Numbered from the stretch's first letter, positions 1-8,796 are shown. The stretch is DNA of 52,524 nucleotides from Mycobacterium sp. (GCA_025966225.1 JAOPVI010000254.1:1-52524), one strand, 5' to 3'. Program-made: numbers and translations. Notes: generated by a model not told the origin, from the letters alone.

Positions 1-113
1 TGTTGGGCTGGCTGGTCAACACGGCGGCGTCAGCGGTCGTCGGCCTGGTCGTCGGCGCCGTCGTCGTGGCGGTCGTGCACGTGCTGCCCTTCGGCAAGAA
101 GGAGCCGTCTTAA
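1..113 (+). CDS. C-terminal end of a membrane protein, possibly DUF808 family
   Basis: Only the last 36 codons are in the window, ending in TAA. They encode one hydrophobic helix of Val, Ala and Gly followed by a short basic tail (PFGKKEPS), so this is the cytoplasmic end of a multi-pass membrane protein. The tail resembles the C-terminus of DUF808/YedI-type proteins, but that is a weak recollection from 36 residues. Its stop overlaps the stop of the next, convergent gene by 4 nt (110-113). Confidence 0.6.
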   Translation, partial: LGWLVNTAASAVVGLVVGAVVVAVVHVLPFGKKEPS

Positions 114-619
114 CCGCCGACTTCGGCAGGCAACGGGGGTGGCAGCGGCGTCGTCGGGGTCGGTGCAGCCGCTGGGGCTGGGGCCGGCGCCTGCGCGGAC
201 GACGGAGCAGGCGACGTCTTCGGCAGGTCGCCGTGGAAGTCCACCATCGGCTCGTCGCGGACTGCCTGATTGCCCGATTGCACCGCCAAGGAACTCGCCG
301 TCACGGTGTAGGTGATTCCGTCGCTCTCCGCGACGAATCCGCCGCCCGATGCGGTGGCAGGAAGTATCAGCTTCGCACCGTCGCGCAGTCGCACTCCGCG
401 GTATTCGTACTTACCACTCGACGACTTGCAGATCGCGACACGTGAACTGTCGGTACTACCGAAGGCGACCGGGGTATCGGGTGAGGCGCAGCGCGCCGTC
501 GAGTCGACATACCCAGATGCGTCGGTGGTTGGTGCCGCCATCACCTGCGGAACCCCGATCGCGAGCAGCGTCGAACCCGCCGCCGCAGCGACGGCCATGC
601 GTAGGGCGCGAGTGGACAT
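110..619 (-). CDS. Secreted protein with Ala/Pro-rich tail
   Basis: 169 residues. The N-terminus has a basic start, a hydrophobic Ala-rich core and an AAP-type cleavage site near residue 28, so Sec export is expected. The middle has two Cys (in RCAS and ICKS) that could form a disulfide. The last ~40 residues are an Ala/Pro/Thr-rich linker-like tail, common in mycobacterial cell-envelope proteins. No known domain is recognised. The gene is convergent with the upstream membrane protein and lies downstream of the FAD oxidoreductase on the same strand, 67 bp away, so it could be read through from that operon. Confidence 0.75.
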   Translation of the reverse strand: MSTRALRMAVAAAAGSTLLAIGVPQVMAAPTTDASGYVDSTARCASPDTPVAFGSTDSSRVAICKSSSGKYEYRGVRLRDGAKLILPATASGGGFVAESDGITYTVTASSLAVQSGNQAVRDEPMVDFHGDLPKTSPAPSSAQAPAPAPAAAPTPTTPLPPPLPAEVGG

Positions 620-686
620 CAGAGGTCAACCAGATCACGGCGGAACGGGTTGCGTCGAGGGGCGTCGCCGAAACTCGACGCATTCG

Positions 687-1838
687 TTAGGTCCCCGACA
701 CCCGCCCCGCACTGCGAGGGGCCAATCGCGTCGCGTCCAACCCGCGAGCGACGAGGTCGGGCGGGACCGGTCGCCCGAGCACCAGCGCGGCACCCAGCCT
801 GGCGGCCGCAGGCGACGTCTGGATCCCGTATCCACCCTGACCGGCCAGCCAGAAGAAGCCCGGCGCCTCTGCGTCCTCGCCAACCACGAATTGGCGATCG
901 GGGGCGAAGCTGCGCAGCCCGCCCCACGATGAGGTCACGCTGCGTGCGCCGATGGTGGTGGCTGCGTTGATCGCGTCGATGGCCCTGGCGATCTCCAGCT
1001 GATCGGGCTTGGCATCGCATGGCGCACAGGGTGTTTCGTCGGCGGGTGAGCACAAGAACTGCGCCCCTTCGGGATTGGCGTAGAACGACTGATCGACCTC
1101 GCTACAGTTCGGCAACCCCTTGCTTCGCTCGCCCATCGGCGAGGCCACCAGGAAGATCGTGCGAAGCAGCGGTCTCAACCCGATGCCACGCACGCCTGCC
1201 TTTGTGGCGACCACGTCGGCCCACGCACCCGCGGCATCGACGATCGTGGGGGCCCGATGCCGACGGCCGTCGGAGGTAGTCGCCGTCCAAAGGTTGGCGC
1301 GCCGGTCCAGGGTCACCACGTCGGCATCGCGGTAGATGGCCGTGTCGTTGCCGCGAGCACCGCGCACGTAGCCCTGATGGATGGCCGCCACGTCGAGGGC
1401 CATCGCGCGCGGCTCGTAGATTCCGCGCTCGGCCACGTCAGGTCTCAGCAGCGGGAACACCTCGCAGCACTGGGCTCCGTCGAGCAGTTCGGCATCCGCC
1501 ACCAGGGGCAGCACCTCCGCATGCATGCGTTCGACGACGTGCCCGCGGCCCTCGGCCGCGAACTGCAACAACGGCCGCGGCGTGATCAGCGCGGATTCGA
1601 AGCCGTCCGGCGGCTGCTCGAAGAACGGTCGGCTGGCCGTCGTCAACGCTCGAACTTGCACTCCGCCATAGGTTTCGAGAAACAACGCGGCCGACCGCCC
1701 CGTGGTGTGATAGGCCAGCGTCGACTCCATCTCGAGCACCGTCACGCGCACGACCTTGGAGAGCTCGTAGGCGATCGACACCCCCGCGATCCCGCCACCG
1801 ATCACGATGACGTCGGCGCTGGTGTCGGCTGAGCTCAT
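687..1838 (-). CDS. FAD-dependent oxidoreductase, DAO/GlpD-like
   Basis: 383 residues. The N-terminal dinucleotide-binding fold has the GGGIAG motif at residues 14-19, with the strand ending in LEME about 20 residues later, as in D-amino-acid oxidase/sarcosine oxidase type flavoproteins. A C-terminal FAD-contact segment (WLAGQGGYGIQTSP) is typical of the DAO family. The substrate cannot be predicted; an amino or hydroxy acid is likely. The ATG at 1838 was chosen because it puts the GxGxxG motif at the usual distance; the open frame continues upstream inside the SDR gene without homology. It lies 5 bp after the SDR stop, so the two form an operon. Confidence 0.85.
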   Translation of the reverse strand: MSSADTSADVIVIGGGIAGVSIAYELSKVVRVTVLEMESTLAYHTTGRSAALFLETYGGVQVRALTTASRPFFEQPPDGFESALITPRPLLQFAAEGRGHVVERMHAEVLPLVADAELLDGAQCCEVFPLLRPDVAERGIYEPRAMALDVAAIHQGYVRGARGNDTAIYRDADVVTLDRRANLWTATTSDGRRHRAPTIVDAAGAWADVVATKAGVRGIGLRPLLRTIFLVASPMGERSKGLPNCSEVDQSFYANPEGAQFLCSPADETPCAPCDAKPDQLEIARAIDAINAATTIGARSVTSSWGGLRSFAPDRQFVVGEDAEAPGFFWLAGQGGYGIQTSPAAARLGAALVLGRPVPPDLVARGLDATRLAPRSAGRVSGT

Positions 1839-1843
1839 CTTCC

Positions 1844-2674
1844 TCAATCCTCGTATGCGGTGCCCACCGCGAGCGCCTTCCACTTCTCTACCTCGGCCGA
1901 CTGGGCGTCGCTGACGTAGCGGAACCCGTTGACGGCATCCTCGCCGAGCATGAGCAGGAACGGGGTGTCGGGGGCCTCGACGGCGGTGATGATCGCCGTT
2001 GCGGCCTTGGCGGGGTCGCCGACCTGGGTGCCGTGGCCGGTGCCCTTTTCGATGCGGCGCTGCCCCGCGGTGTCGGCGTAGGCGTCGATCGGCTCCGCTG
2101 ACTGCGTGAGCGAGCGGCCCGCGAAGTCGGTGCGGAACGCGCCGGGTTCCACCACGGTCACGCTGATGCCAAGCGGGGTGAGCTCCCACCGCAAGGATCC
2201 CGACGCTCCCTCCAATGCGGCCTTGCTCGCGGAGTAGTAACCGGATCCGGCGGGCGTGATCCGCGCCCCGATCGACGAGATGTTCACGATCGCACCCGCC
2301 CGCCGCCTACGCATTCCCGGGAGCACGGCCTTGATCATCGCGATGGCGCCGAAGAAGTTCGTCGCGAAGAGCCGTTCAACGTCCGCGTCGTCACCTTCTT
2401 CGACGGCGGCGCGATAGCCGTACCCGGCGTTGTTCACGAGTACGTCGATGCTGCCGAAGCGCTCCTCGGCCTGCGCTACGGTCGCCGTCACCTGTGTCGA
2501 GTCCGTCACGTCGAGGGCCAGCGCGAGCGCGGTATCCGGGTGGGCGTCGGCGAAATGTTCCACGGTGGAGACGTCGCGGGCCGTGGCGACGGCGTTGTGT
2601 CCGCTCGCGAGGACAGCTTCGGCGAGGGCGCGGCCGAGGCCGGTTGAGCAGCCGGTGATGAGCCAGGTCGACAT
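1844..2674 (-). CDS. Short-chain dehydrogenase/reductase (classical SDR)
   Basis: 276 residues. The motifs of classical SDRs are all present: TGCSTGLG (7-14) for NAD(P) binding, NNAG (81-84), catalytic Ser in NISSIG (~134) and YSASK (147-151). It reduces or oxidises an alcohol/carbonyl with NAD(P)(H); the substrate is unknown. It is the first gene of a two-gene unit with the FAD oxidoreductase, which starts 5 bp downstream, suggesting sequential oxidation steps or simply co-transcription. Confidence 0.9.
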   Translation of the reverse strand: MSTWLITGCSTGLGRALAEAVLASGHNAVATARDVSTVEHFADAHPDTALALALDVTDSTQVTATVAQAEERFGSIDVLVNNAGYGYRAAVEEGDDADVERLFATNFFGAIAMIKAVLPGMRRRRAGAIVNISSIGARITPAGSGYYSASKAALEGASGSLRWELTPLGISVTVVEPGAFRTDFAGRSLTQSAEPIDAYADTAGQRRIEKGTGHGTQVGDPAKAATAIITAVEAPDTPFLLMLGEDAVNGFRYVSDAQSAEVEKWKALAVGTAYED

Positions 2675-2792
2675 ATCGGTTCAGTCCTTCGCGCAGAGGT
2701 GTTCATGACTTGTTCCCCATCAGCGCACCACAGCCCGTGGCGATGATTCCTGGCAGCCTGCCCCCGACCGGCTGTACTGCTAGCCTTCCGAA

Positions 2793-3128
2793 ATGTTTCG
2801 TCCATTGGCACTGGCGGTGACCTTGGCTGCCAACGGAGCGAAGGGCACAGGCACCGACAGCTCCATCGAGTGCCAGCCGAACTGCGCCAACGGAACGCGG
2901 CTCACCAACCCCATCGCCGTGCATGCATGGAATCCGGTGCTGCCCAACGGTGTTGGCTGCCAGGCCGGAGTTCAGTTCTACTCAGACATGACGATCGCCT
3001 ACCCCAAGGGCATACCGCCCTGGATCACCCCTGGCACGACGTGGTCTCCAGGGACGGAGTTCGTGACCGTCGACGGGATCCCCGCCGTGCACTTCTCCGA
3101 CCTGAAGCCCAACTGCCAAGCCTTCTAG
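2793..3128 (+). CDS. Small secreted protein, cysteine-containing
   Basis: 111 residues. It starts at the first ATG after an in-frame TAG. There is a short hydrophobic N-terminus ([10 protein letters not shown]) that could act as a signal peptide, though it is shorter than usual. Four Cys (two in ECQPNC, one in GCQAG, one in NCQAF) suggest two disulfides in an exported protein. No family is recognised; similar small secreted proteins are common in mycobacteria. It is convergent with the YeiH gene, and the two stop codons overlap in a shared CTAG at 3125-3128. Confidence 0.6.
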   Translation: MFRPLALAVTLAANGAKGTGTDSSIECQPNCANGTRLTNPIAVHAWNPVLPNGVGCQAGVQFYSDMTIAYPKGIPPWITPGTTWSPGTEFVTVDGIPAVHFSDLKPNCQAF

Positions 3129-4240
3129 TGCACACCCCAGCCGAAGACACGTGACGTCAGCAGCACCAGGCCGAGGGAAACGACGGCAACCACGACCAGC
3201 CCGATGACGGCGACGACCAGCGGTCGCCAACCGCTGCGAGCGAGCTCACGGAAGTTGGTGTTGAGCCCGACGCCCGCAAAGGTAAGCAGGAACGCCCATT
3301 TGGAGACGTTCGCGATGTTGGCGGTTTGGTCCTTGCTCAACCAACCGGCCGTCGCGATCGCCGACACCGCGAGGAAGCCGAGCACGAACTTGGGGAACTT
3401 GTCCCATATGAACGCGGCCTTGGCCTTGACGCCGGGAGCGAGCTGGTCCGCCTCGCCTCGGGCTGCCCAGTACAGCGCGAAACCGAGCACCACGAATCCG
3501 ATGAGCGCGTTGCGCACGGACTTGACCAGGACCGCGATCTTGCCTGCCTCGTCGGAGAACAGATAGCCGGTAGCCGTGGTCTCAGCGGTGTTGTCGACTG
3601 CGAGCCCCGCCCAGAGGCCGAACTCGTGGTCGCTGAGCCCGATCAGGTGACCCAGTGGCGGAAGGGTGAAGAGCGCGACGGCGCCAAGGGCCAGGATCGC
3701 GGCGATGGCGTAACCCACGTCGGAGTTGCGCGCCCGGATTGCGCCCTTGGACGCAATGATCGCCGAGACACCGCAGATGGAGGTGCCGATGGCCAGCAGC
3801 GAGCCAAGCTTTCCGGAAAGCCCGAAGAATCGGGCGGCCGCGATGATGATCGTGCCGGCGACCGCCATGTCGACCAGGATCTGCACCAGGCTGGTCACAC
3901 CGAGCTTGGCGATGTCGCCGAGGATGAATCGCGAACCGAGGGCGACGATTCCGATCTTCAGCCAGAACTCGTAGGTCTGCACGCCAGGACGAAAGATGCG
4001 ATGCACGCCAACGGTGTTGGTGATCAAGATCCCGATCAGGATCGCCCACAGGACGTACTCGATGTCGGGCACCGTCCAGTGCTCGTGCTTCGCCAGTGCG
4101 TTCCACCAGATCTGCGCGTACTTGCCGAGCAGCCCGATCGCGATGAGTAGGAGCACGCCGGGCACGTACGCCAGCACGTTCTTCGTGGGGAAAGTCTGCT
4201 CCGAGCGGTCTTCGTCGAATTCGACGGTCGTGGCACTCAT
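3125..4240 (-). CDS. YeiH family (UPF0324) putative membrane exporter
   Basis: 371 residues with about ten predicted membrane segments. The conserved family stretches are visible: the GSRFILGDI segment, [10 protein letters not shown] with its single Cys, and [15 protein letters not shown]. coli YeiH has been suggested to be a sulfate or anion exporter, but the substrate is not settled. The ATG at 4240 follows, by 4 bp, the stop of a 46-residue membrane ORF, so the two are almost certainly co-translated. Confidence 0.85.
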   Translation of the reverse strand: MSATTVEFDEDRSEQTFPTKNVLAYVPGVLLLIAIGLLGKYAQIWWNALAKHEHWTVPDIEYVLWAILIGILITNTVGVHRIFRPGVQTYEFWLKIGIVALGSRFILGDIAKLGVTSLVQILVDMAVAGTIIIAAARFFGLSGKLGSLLAIGTSICGVSAIIASKGAIRARNSDVGYAIAAILALGAVALFTLPPLGHLIGLSDHEFGLWAGLAVDNTAETTATGYLFSDEAGKIAVLVKSVRNALIGFVVLGFALYWAARGEADQLAPGVKAKAAFIWDKFPKFVLGFLAVSAIATAGWLSKDQTANIANVSKWAFLLTFAGVGLNTNFRELARSGWRPLVVAVIGLVVVAVVSLGLVLLTSRVFGWGVH

Positions 4241-4244
4241 GGCC

Positions 4245-4385
4245 TCACCACGGAATCTTCGGTAGCAGGCCCGCGACGGCGAGCAGGGTGATTGCGCCTG
4301 CGACGATCGTGGCCCACCAGTCGAGGCTGATGCGGCCAGCCACAGTGCGGCTTTCGGTACTGGGTTCGGGCCCTGGCTGGGTCAC
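4245..4385 (-). CDS. 46-residue single-pass membrane microprotein upstream of yeiH
   Basis: A GTG-started ORF. A good Shine-Dalgarno (AGAAGGAG) lies 6-7 nt before the GTG. The N-terminal half is hydrophilic and the C-terminal half is one membrane helix ([20 protein letters not shown]) ending KIPW. It stops 4 nt before the ATG of the YeiH exporter. The strong ribosome site, clean topology and tight spacing argue that it is real, and a role as a small partner of the exporter is an inference from context. No known family is recognised. Confidence 0.65.
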   Translation of the reverse strand: MTQPGPEPSTESRTVAGRISLDWWATIVAGAITLLAVAGLLPKIPW

Positions 4386-4531
4386 GACGCGCTCCTTCTG
4401 ACAGATGACTGAGAGGGATCGTCGATCAGATCACGTCGGACGACAAGACATCGGATCGCGATGATTCTCGGGCTCGCGTCGTGCCGGGGATTGCGTTGAC
4501 CGGCTGTTGAATTCACACCGATCCGATGGCT

Positions 4532-4551
4532 GGACCGAAGTTCGTCGGTCC
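4532..4551. promoter_or_regulatory. Inverted repeat upstream of whiB
   Basis: GGACCGA (4532-4538), six bases, then TCGGTCC (4545-4551): a perfect 7-bp inverted repeat centred about 50 bp before the whiB ATG. It could be a regulator operator or a leader hairpin. The binding protein is unknown. Confidence 0.4.
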
Positions 4552-4590
4552 ACCACGATCGTGACAACCCCGACGACCGGAGGAACTACG

Positions 4591-4869
4591 ATGGCAACGC
4601 CGCGTCCCCTACTCGAGGACTGGACCTGGCAGCAGCACGGCAGTTGCCGGAACATGCCGACGGAGGTGTTCTATCCGGAGGACGGGACCAGGCGGCACCG
4701 CAGCGCGCGAGAGCAACACGCGAAGAGCATCTGCCGAGACTGCCCGGTCTTGGCGGAGTGCCGAGCGCACGCCGTCAGCATTCAGGAGCCCTTCGGCATC
4801 TGGGGTGCCATGACGGCAACAGAGCGGGCGCGGTCGATTGCCGAGCTGCATGACGGCGCGTGCCGCTGA
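4591..4869 (+). CDS. WhiB family Fe-S transcriptional regulator
   Basis: 92 residues. It carries the four WhiB cysteines: one in GSCRN near residue 19, then CRDC and C in CRDCPVLAEC, the ligands of a [4Fe-4S] cluster. These are followed by the WhiB turn, here GIWGA. WhiB proteins sense redox or NO and usually act together with the primary sigma factor. The ATG at 4591 is preceded by a strong GGAGGAA site; an in-frame TTG at 4507 would add a non-conserved extension. An inverted repeat lies upstream. The C-terminal basic tail is short. It cannot be assigned to a particular WhiB1-7 class. Confidence 0.9.
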   Translation: MATPRPLLEDWTWQQHGSCRNMPTEVFYPEDGTRRHRSAREQHAKSICRDCPVLAECRAHAVSIQEPFGIWGAMTATERARSIAELHDGACR

Positions 4870-4872
4870 CTG

Positions 4873-5028
4873 CTACGTCTCGTCGGCGAGCTGGTGTCGA
4901 TCCTGGTGGCCACCTGGTGCGTCTGGGTCATCGTTTCGGTGATCCAGCTCGTCCTGCTGTTCACGTTGCTCCTCAGTCGCCTTCCTGGCGTCCCTTGGCG
5001 TGGGTTGCGGGATGTCTTGCTGTTCCAT
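4873..5028 (-). CDS. Possible 51-residue hydrophilic protein
   Basis: The ORF is convergent with whiB (3 bp apart). The product is almost free of hydrophobic residues, rich in Asp, Glu, Gln and His, and probably disordered. The ATG at 5028 has no clear Shine-Dalgarno; an alternative in-frame ATG lies 27 nt upstream. Low-complexity composition in GC-rich DNA can arise by chance, so this is uncertain. Confidence 0.3.
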   Translation of the reverse strand: MEQQDIPQPTPRDARKATEEQREQQDELDHRNDDPDAPGGHQDRHQLADET

Positions 5029-5072
5029 ACCGGCCAGGATCGCCCATTTCTCCATCGGTGAAACCCGGCCCG

Positions 5073-5097
5073 GTGTGAAGTATCCGGTTGGGGGTAT
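5073..5097 (+). promoter_or_regulatory. Candidate SigF-type promoter, near-leaderless start
   Basis: GTGT (5073-5076), 15 bases, then GGGTAT (5092-5097), close to the mycobacterial SigF consensus GTTT-N15-17-GGGTAT. Transcription would begin within a few bases of the GTG at 5107, giving a leaderless or near-leaderless mRNA, which agrees with the lack of a Shine-Dalgarno there. Confidence 0.4.
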
Positions 5098-5106
5098 CCG
5101 AGAGCC

Positions 5107-6261
5107 GTGAACAGTTCCACATTGCTCGTCGTTGGAAGCGGCCCAGCCGGTATCGGTGCCGCCGAGGCGTTTCGCGAGCAAGACCCCCACGGCACCGTGT
5201 GCGTGCTTACCGATGACCCATACATGCCGTACGCGCGCCCGCCGCTAAGCAAGGAGTACCTCCGCGGAGAGAGCAGTGACGTTGCCCTTCACCCGGCACA
5301 CTGGTTCGACGAGCGTCGGATCGAGGTGATCAACACCAGACGTGTCGACTCGATCGACGTCGAGTCCCGAGAAGTCAGCGCGGACGGAATTCGTCATTCA
5401 TATCGATCGTTGATACTCGCCTGCGGAAGCAGGCCGACCCCGTTGCCCGTACCGGGCGGCGACTCCGTGCTGCAGCTTCGCTCGCTCGCCGACGCGAAGC
5501 GGCTGCGCGAGACGACACAATCGGCGGGCTCGGCCGTGGTCATCGGCGCCGGCTTCATCGGGTGCGAAGCCGCGGCCTCCCTTGCGGCGTGTGGGCTTTC
5601 CGTCACCCTTGTCGCACCGGACGAGGTTCCGCAGGCCAAGCGAATGGGTGTTGAAGCAGGCGAGCGCATTCTGGGGTTCCTGGATGACGCCGGGGTGCGG
5701 TACACGGGCGGGGTGTCCGTCGAGTCCGTCACAGAAGGCGGTGTTCGGCTCGACAACGGCGCGAGTATCGCTGGCGAGTTGATTCTCGCCGCCACCGGCG
5801 TCGAGCCCCAAAGTGGACTCGCCCGCTCGGCGGGCCTTGCGATCAGTGCTTCGCGCATCGTGGTCCGGTCGGACATGCGCACGTCGAGCAAACACGTCTA
5901 CGCGGCTGGCGACGTGGCGCTGGCCTTCAATTCGGATGCCGGGCGCCCGTTAGCCGTGGAGCATTGGCAGGACGCCGCGGACCAAGGCAGCATCGCCGGC
6001 ACGAATGCTGCTGGCGGGGCGGCGAAATGGGATGACGTCCCAGGATTTTGGACCTCCATCGGCGGCGCGACCTTGAAGTATCACGCGTGGGGAGACGGTT
6101 ATGAGCACAGCCGAATGGTCGAGCACGAGGACGGCTTCACCGTTTGGTACGAGGATGGCGGGGTGGCCGTGGGTGTCCTGACGTGCAATGCCGACGACGA
6201 CTACGAGTTGGGTGAACGCCTGATCGCGACGGGGAAGCCCAGTCCCGAGTCATTGGCGTGA
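5107..6261 (+). CDS. FAD/NAD(P)-dependent oxidoreductase, ferredoxin/rubredoxin-reductase-like
   Basis: 384 residues. The FAD-binding motif GSGPAG (residues 10-15) is followed by a second Rossmann site GAGFIG for NAD(P)H and the AAGDVA motif that contacts the flavin, the order found in rubredoxin/ferredoxin reductases of oxygenase systems. The C-terminal ~70 residues resemble the reductase C domain. No ferredoxin or oxygenase gene is adjacent, so its partner is unknown. It starts with GTG, has no ribosome site and lies just behind a SigF-like promoter. The HAD gene is convergent, with 4 bp between the stops. Confidence 0.85.
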   Translation: MNSSTLLVVGSGPAGIGAAEAFREQDPHGTVCVLTDDPYMPYARPPLSKEYLRGESSDVALHPAHWFDERRIEVINTRRVDSIDVESREVSADGIRHSYRSLILACGSRPTPLPVPGGDSVLQLRSLADAKRLRETTQSAGSAVVIGAGFIGCEAAASLAACGLSVTLVAPDEVPQAKRMGVEAGERILGFLDDAGVRYTGGVSVESVTEGGVRLDNGASIAGELILAATGVEPQSGLARSAGLAISASRIVVRSDMRTSSKHVYAAGDVALAFNSDAGRPLAVEHWQDAADQGSIAGTNAAGGAAKWDDVPGFWTSIGGATLKYHAWGDGYEHSRMVEHEDGFTVWYEDGGVAVGVLTCNADDDYELGERLIATGKPSPESLA

Positions 6262-6265
6262 GGGC

Positions 6266-6943
6266 TCAACGGAGTTCCGCGAGCGGCGACGCGTCGAAGT
6301 GGTCCGCGATGCCTTGAGCATCATCGAAGACCACACTGGCACCGGCATTTTCGAGCTCTTCCCGGGACACTCCCCCACTGCGGACGCCGATGCACGGCAC
6401 GCTTGCACGCACGCTGGCCTTGGCGTCCCACACCGAATCGCCGATGAACACCGCTCTGGAGTGGTCGACGCCTGCGCGTTGCAAGGCGATGTCGACGATG
6501 GCGGGTTCTGGTTTGGCGACGTCGACGTCCTCGCCGGAGGTCACGGCCGACACCAGCTCTTCGACGTCGAGTAGACCCCGAAGTATCGACAGTTCGTCCT
6601 CGGGCGCCGAAGTGGCCAACACGACTTGAAGTCCGTGAGCACTAACCTGATTCAACAGTTCGCGTGCTCCTGGCAGCAGCCGCAGAAGGGGTGTCGTCTC
6701 CTTGTAGAACTGGGAGTGCAGCTCCGTCGCATGATCACGTTGGATACTGGAGGCCCCCGACGCGAGCGATTCGACGAGCCTCGAACCATCCATGCCGATC
6801 GATCGGTGTACGCGCCAAGACTCAACGGGGATACCTGCCTCGGCGAACGCACGGCACCACGCGTGGACGTGCAGGTAGTTCGAATCGACAAGGGTGCCGT
6901 CGATGTCGAACAACACCGCGGGAGGTTTGACGGATTGGTTCAT
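6266..6943 (-). CDS. HAD family phosphatase (phosphoglycolate phosphatase-like)
   Basis: 225 residues. HAD motif I is DIDGT (13-17), with a cap domain between motifs I and II. Motif II is around ATSAPEDE, the motif III lysine is in AKPEP, and motif IV is FIGDSVWDAK. This is the fold of phosphoglycolate phosphatase and beta-phosphoglucomutase; the substrate cannot be told from sequence. The gene is convergent with the reductase at 5107-6261. Confidence 0.85.
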   Translation of the reverse strand: MNQSVKPPAVLFDIDGTLVDSNYLHVHAWCRAFAEAGIPVESWRVHRSIGMDGSRLVESLASGASSIQRDHATELHSQFYKETTPLLRLLPGARELLNQVSAHGLQVVLATSAPEDELSILRGLLDVEELVSAVTSGEDVDVAKPEPAIVDIALQRAGVDHSRAVFIGDSVWDAKASVRASVPCIGVRSGGVSREELENAGASVVFDDAQGIADHFDASPLAELR

Positions 6944-7143
6944 GGCTGACCAACGGCCCCCGCCGCGCGGGCGAATCCGGCACGTTCATGTCGTCGATAT
7001 CGATAAATGGGACGGCTCCTGCTCCGTGGACTCTTCCGGACCTGGCCCGGGTCGAGCCGACTAGCGGAGGGATATCCCAAACGGACGCTGCGCAAACAGC
7101 TCGCTACTCGGGGCGTCCGCACGCCGGTCTCCTGCAACGTCAC

Positions 7144-7169
7144 ATTTGGAGCCGGCGATCCGTGGGTAT
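7144..7169 (+). promoter_or_regulatory. Candidate SigF-type promoter before a small ORF
   Basis: ATTT (7144-7147), 16 bases, GGGTAT (7164-7169). The spacing and -10 element fit SigF. The predicted start site is about 30-35 bp before the ATG at 7211, leaving room for its Shine-Dalgarno. Confidence 0.45.
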
Positions 7170-7210
7170 CTACCCAGAGTCGATTCATCAGAACGTAAAG
7201 GAGGAGTGCG

Positions 7211-7381
7211 ATGACCGAACAAGGCAATTCGCCGCCGATGGAAGCTAGTGACAACGATGCATTCCCGCACTCAGGTGACCCGTCGATGGAGCTCTTCGGA
7301 AACGGCTGGACCCCCAACCCCAACCCCAAGCCGACCCGCTCCGACTCCTACACCGGCCGTCACCGAGCCCCGGACGGATAG
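7211..7381 (+). CDS. 56-residue hydrophilic protein
   Basis: ATG at 7211 is preceded by AAAGGAGGAG, one of the best ribosome-binding sites in the window. The product is hydrophilic and acidic in its first 30 residues, with a run NPNPKP and a basic C-terminal end; it has no membrane helix and no Cys. A SigF-like promoter lies 42-67 bp upstream. The family is not recognised. The strong translation signal and promoter make it likely to be real and possibly stress-induced. The ~270 bp between the HAD gene and this ORF hold nothing else I can identify. Confidence 0.65.
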   Translation: MTEQGNSPPMEASDNDAFPHSGDPSMELFGNGWTPNPNPKPTRSDSYTGRHRAPDG

Positions 7382-7514
7382 CCGACGGCCGCGAACCGCA
7401 GGTCCGAATGGTGACGACCACATCGGGATCGACGTGATCCGGCGCCCCGCGGTCGTTCTTCATGGCTCGACGAATACCGGCAGTGGCGCGGTCCATTCGC
7501 GCCGAGATCGAAAC

Positions 7515-7540
7515 GTTTGAACCGGGTTCGAAGCGGGCAC
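7515..7540 (+). promoter_or_regulatory. Weak SigF-like promoter before the zinc dehydrogenase
   Basis: GTTT (7515-7518), 16 bases, GGGCAC (7535-7540). The -35 matches SigF exactly and the -10 only in part. It would leave a leader of about 110 nt before the ATG at 7658. Confidence 0.25.
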
Positions 7541-7657
7541 GACTTTCTTGTTGCGGCTCCTGGACTGTTCAGCGGCCGAACGATTTCGAGTGCCGTCACG
7601 GCACCGGATGCGGTCCAGCACCGGCCACCGACCGTCACTGACGAATTGAGGAGTCCC

Positions 7658-8791
7658 ATGCGTGCTCTCGTTTACCACGGCCCGCGAAATGTGTCGGTCG
7701 ATGACGTCCCCGATGCGCAGCTCGAGCGACCAACCGATGCGTTGATCAAGATCACCACGACGAACATCTGCGGCAGCGATCTACACATGTACGAAGGCCG
7801 CACGGACGTCGAGGAGGGCAAGGTGCTCGGCCACGAGAACATGGGCGAGGTCATCGAAGTCGGCGACGGCGTCGACCGCGTCAAGGTGGGCGACATGGTG
7901 TGCCTGCCGTTCAACATCGGTTGCGGATTCTGCAAGAACTGCGAAAACGGGCTGACTGGCTTCTGTCTCACCGCCAACCCTGGCAGCGCCGGGGCGGCCT
8001 ACGGATACGCCAGCATGGGGCCTTACAACGGGGGCCAGGCCGAACTGTTGCGCGTGCCCTACGCCGACTGGAACGCGCTAGTGCTCCCAGACGATGCGCG
8101 GGAGAAGGAGCGGGACTACGTGATGCTGTCCGACATCCTTCCCACTGGCTATCACGGCACCGAGCTCGCCCAGGTCGGCATCGGCGACTCCGTGGTCATC
8201 TACGGCGCTGGTCCCGTCGGGTTGATGGCGGCAATCTCCGCGCGCCTTCGTGGGGCGGCCGAAGTGTTCGTGATCGACCGCCAACCCGACCGTCTCAAGC
8301 TCGTCGAGGCTCTCGATGCCACCCCTATCGATGACAGCAAGGGTGACGCGGTGCAGCAGATTCTCGACGCCACCCGGGGCGAAGGCGCCGACCGCGGAGT
8401 AGAGGCCGTCGGTTATCAGGCCCACGACCACGAGGGTCACGAGAAGCCGGGAATGACGATCAACGATCTGATTCAGGCCGTCCGCCCGACCGGACGCATC
8501 GGCGTGGTCGGCGTCTTCGTCCCCGAAGATCCCACTGCCAAGGACGATTTGGCCAAGGAGGGCAAGTTCGCCATCGACTACGGCACCTTCTTCTTCAAGG
8601 GTCAGTCGATGGGCACCGGCCAGGCCAACGTCAAGCAGTACAACCGCCAGTTGCGCAATCTGATCCACCGCGACAAGCTGCAGCCAGGGCTGATCGTCTC
8701 CCACGAACTCGACCTCGATCAGGCCGCCGAAGGCTACGAGAACTTCGACAACCGCCTCGACGGCTGGACCAAGGTCCTGCTTCACCCCTGA
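7658..8791 (+). CDS. Zinc-dependent alcohol dehydrogenase, glutathione-independent formaldehyde dehydrogenase-like
   Basis: 377 residues. Catalytic zinc ligands Cys38 and His59-Glu60 (in GHENMGE) are present, and the structural zinc Cys set C89, C92, C95 and C103 (GCGFCKNC...C) is complete. The NAD-binding motif is GAGPVG. The inserted segments and overall length fit the formaldehyde dehydrogenase (FdhA) branch of medium-chain dehydrogenases rather than simple ethanol dehydrogenases. ATG 7658 follows GAGGAG; the open frame upstream to 7517 has no homology. DUF72 follows 5 bp later, so the two are probably one operon. Confidence 0.9.
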   Translation: MRALVYHGPRNVSVDDVPDAQLERPTDALIKITTTNICGSDLHMYEGRTDVEEGKVLGHENMGEVIEVGDGVDRVKVGDMVCLPFNIGCGFCKNCENGLTGFCLTANPGSAGAAYGYASMGPYNGGQAELLRVPYADWNALVLPDDAREKERDYVMLSDILPTGYHGTELAQVGIGDSVVIYGAGPVGLMAAISARLRGAAEVFVIDRQPDRLKLVEALDATPIDDSKGDAVQQILDATRGEGADRGVEAVGYQAHDHEGHEKPGMTINDLIQAVRPTGRIGVVGVFVPEDPTAKDDLAKEGKFAIDYGTFFFKGQSMGTGQANVKQYNRQLRNLIHRDKLQPGLIVSHELDLDQAAEGYENFDNRLDGWTKVLLHP

Positions 8792-8796
8792 GGGTC

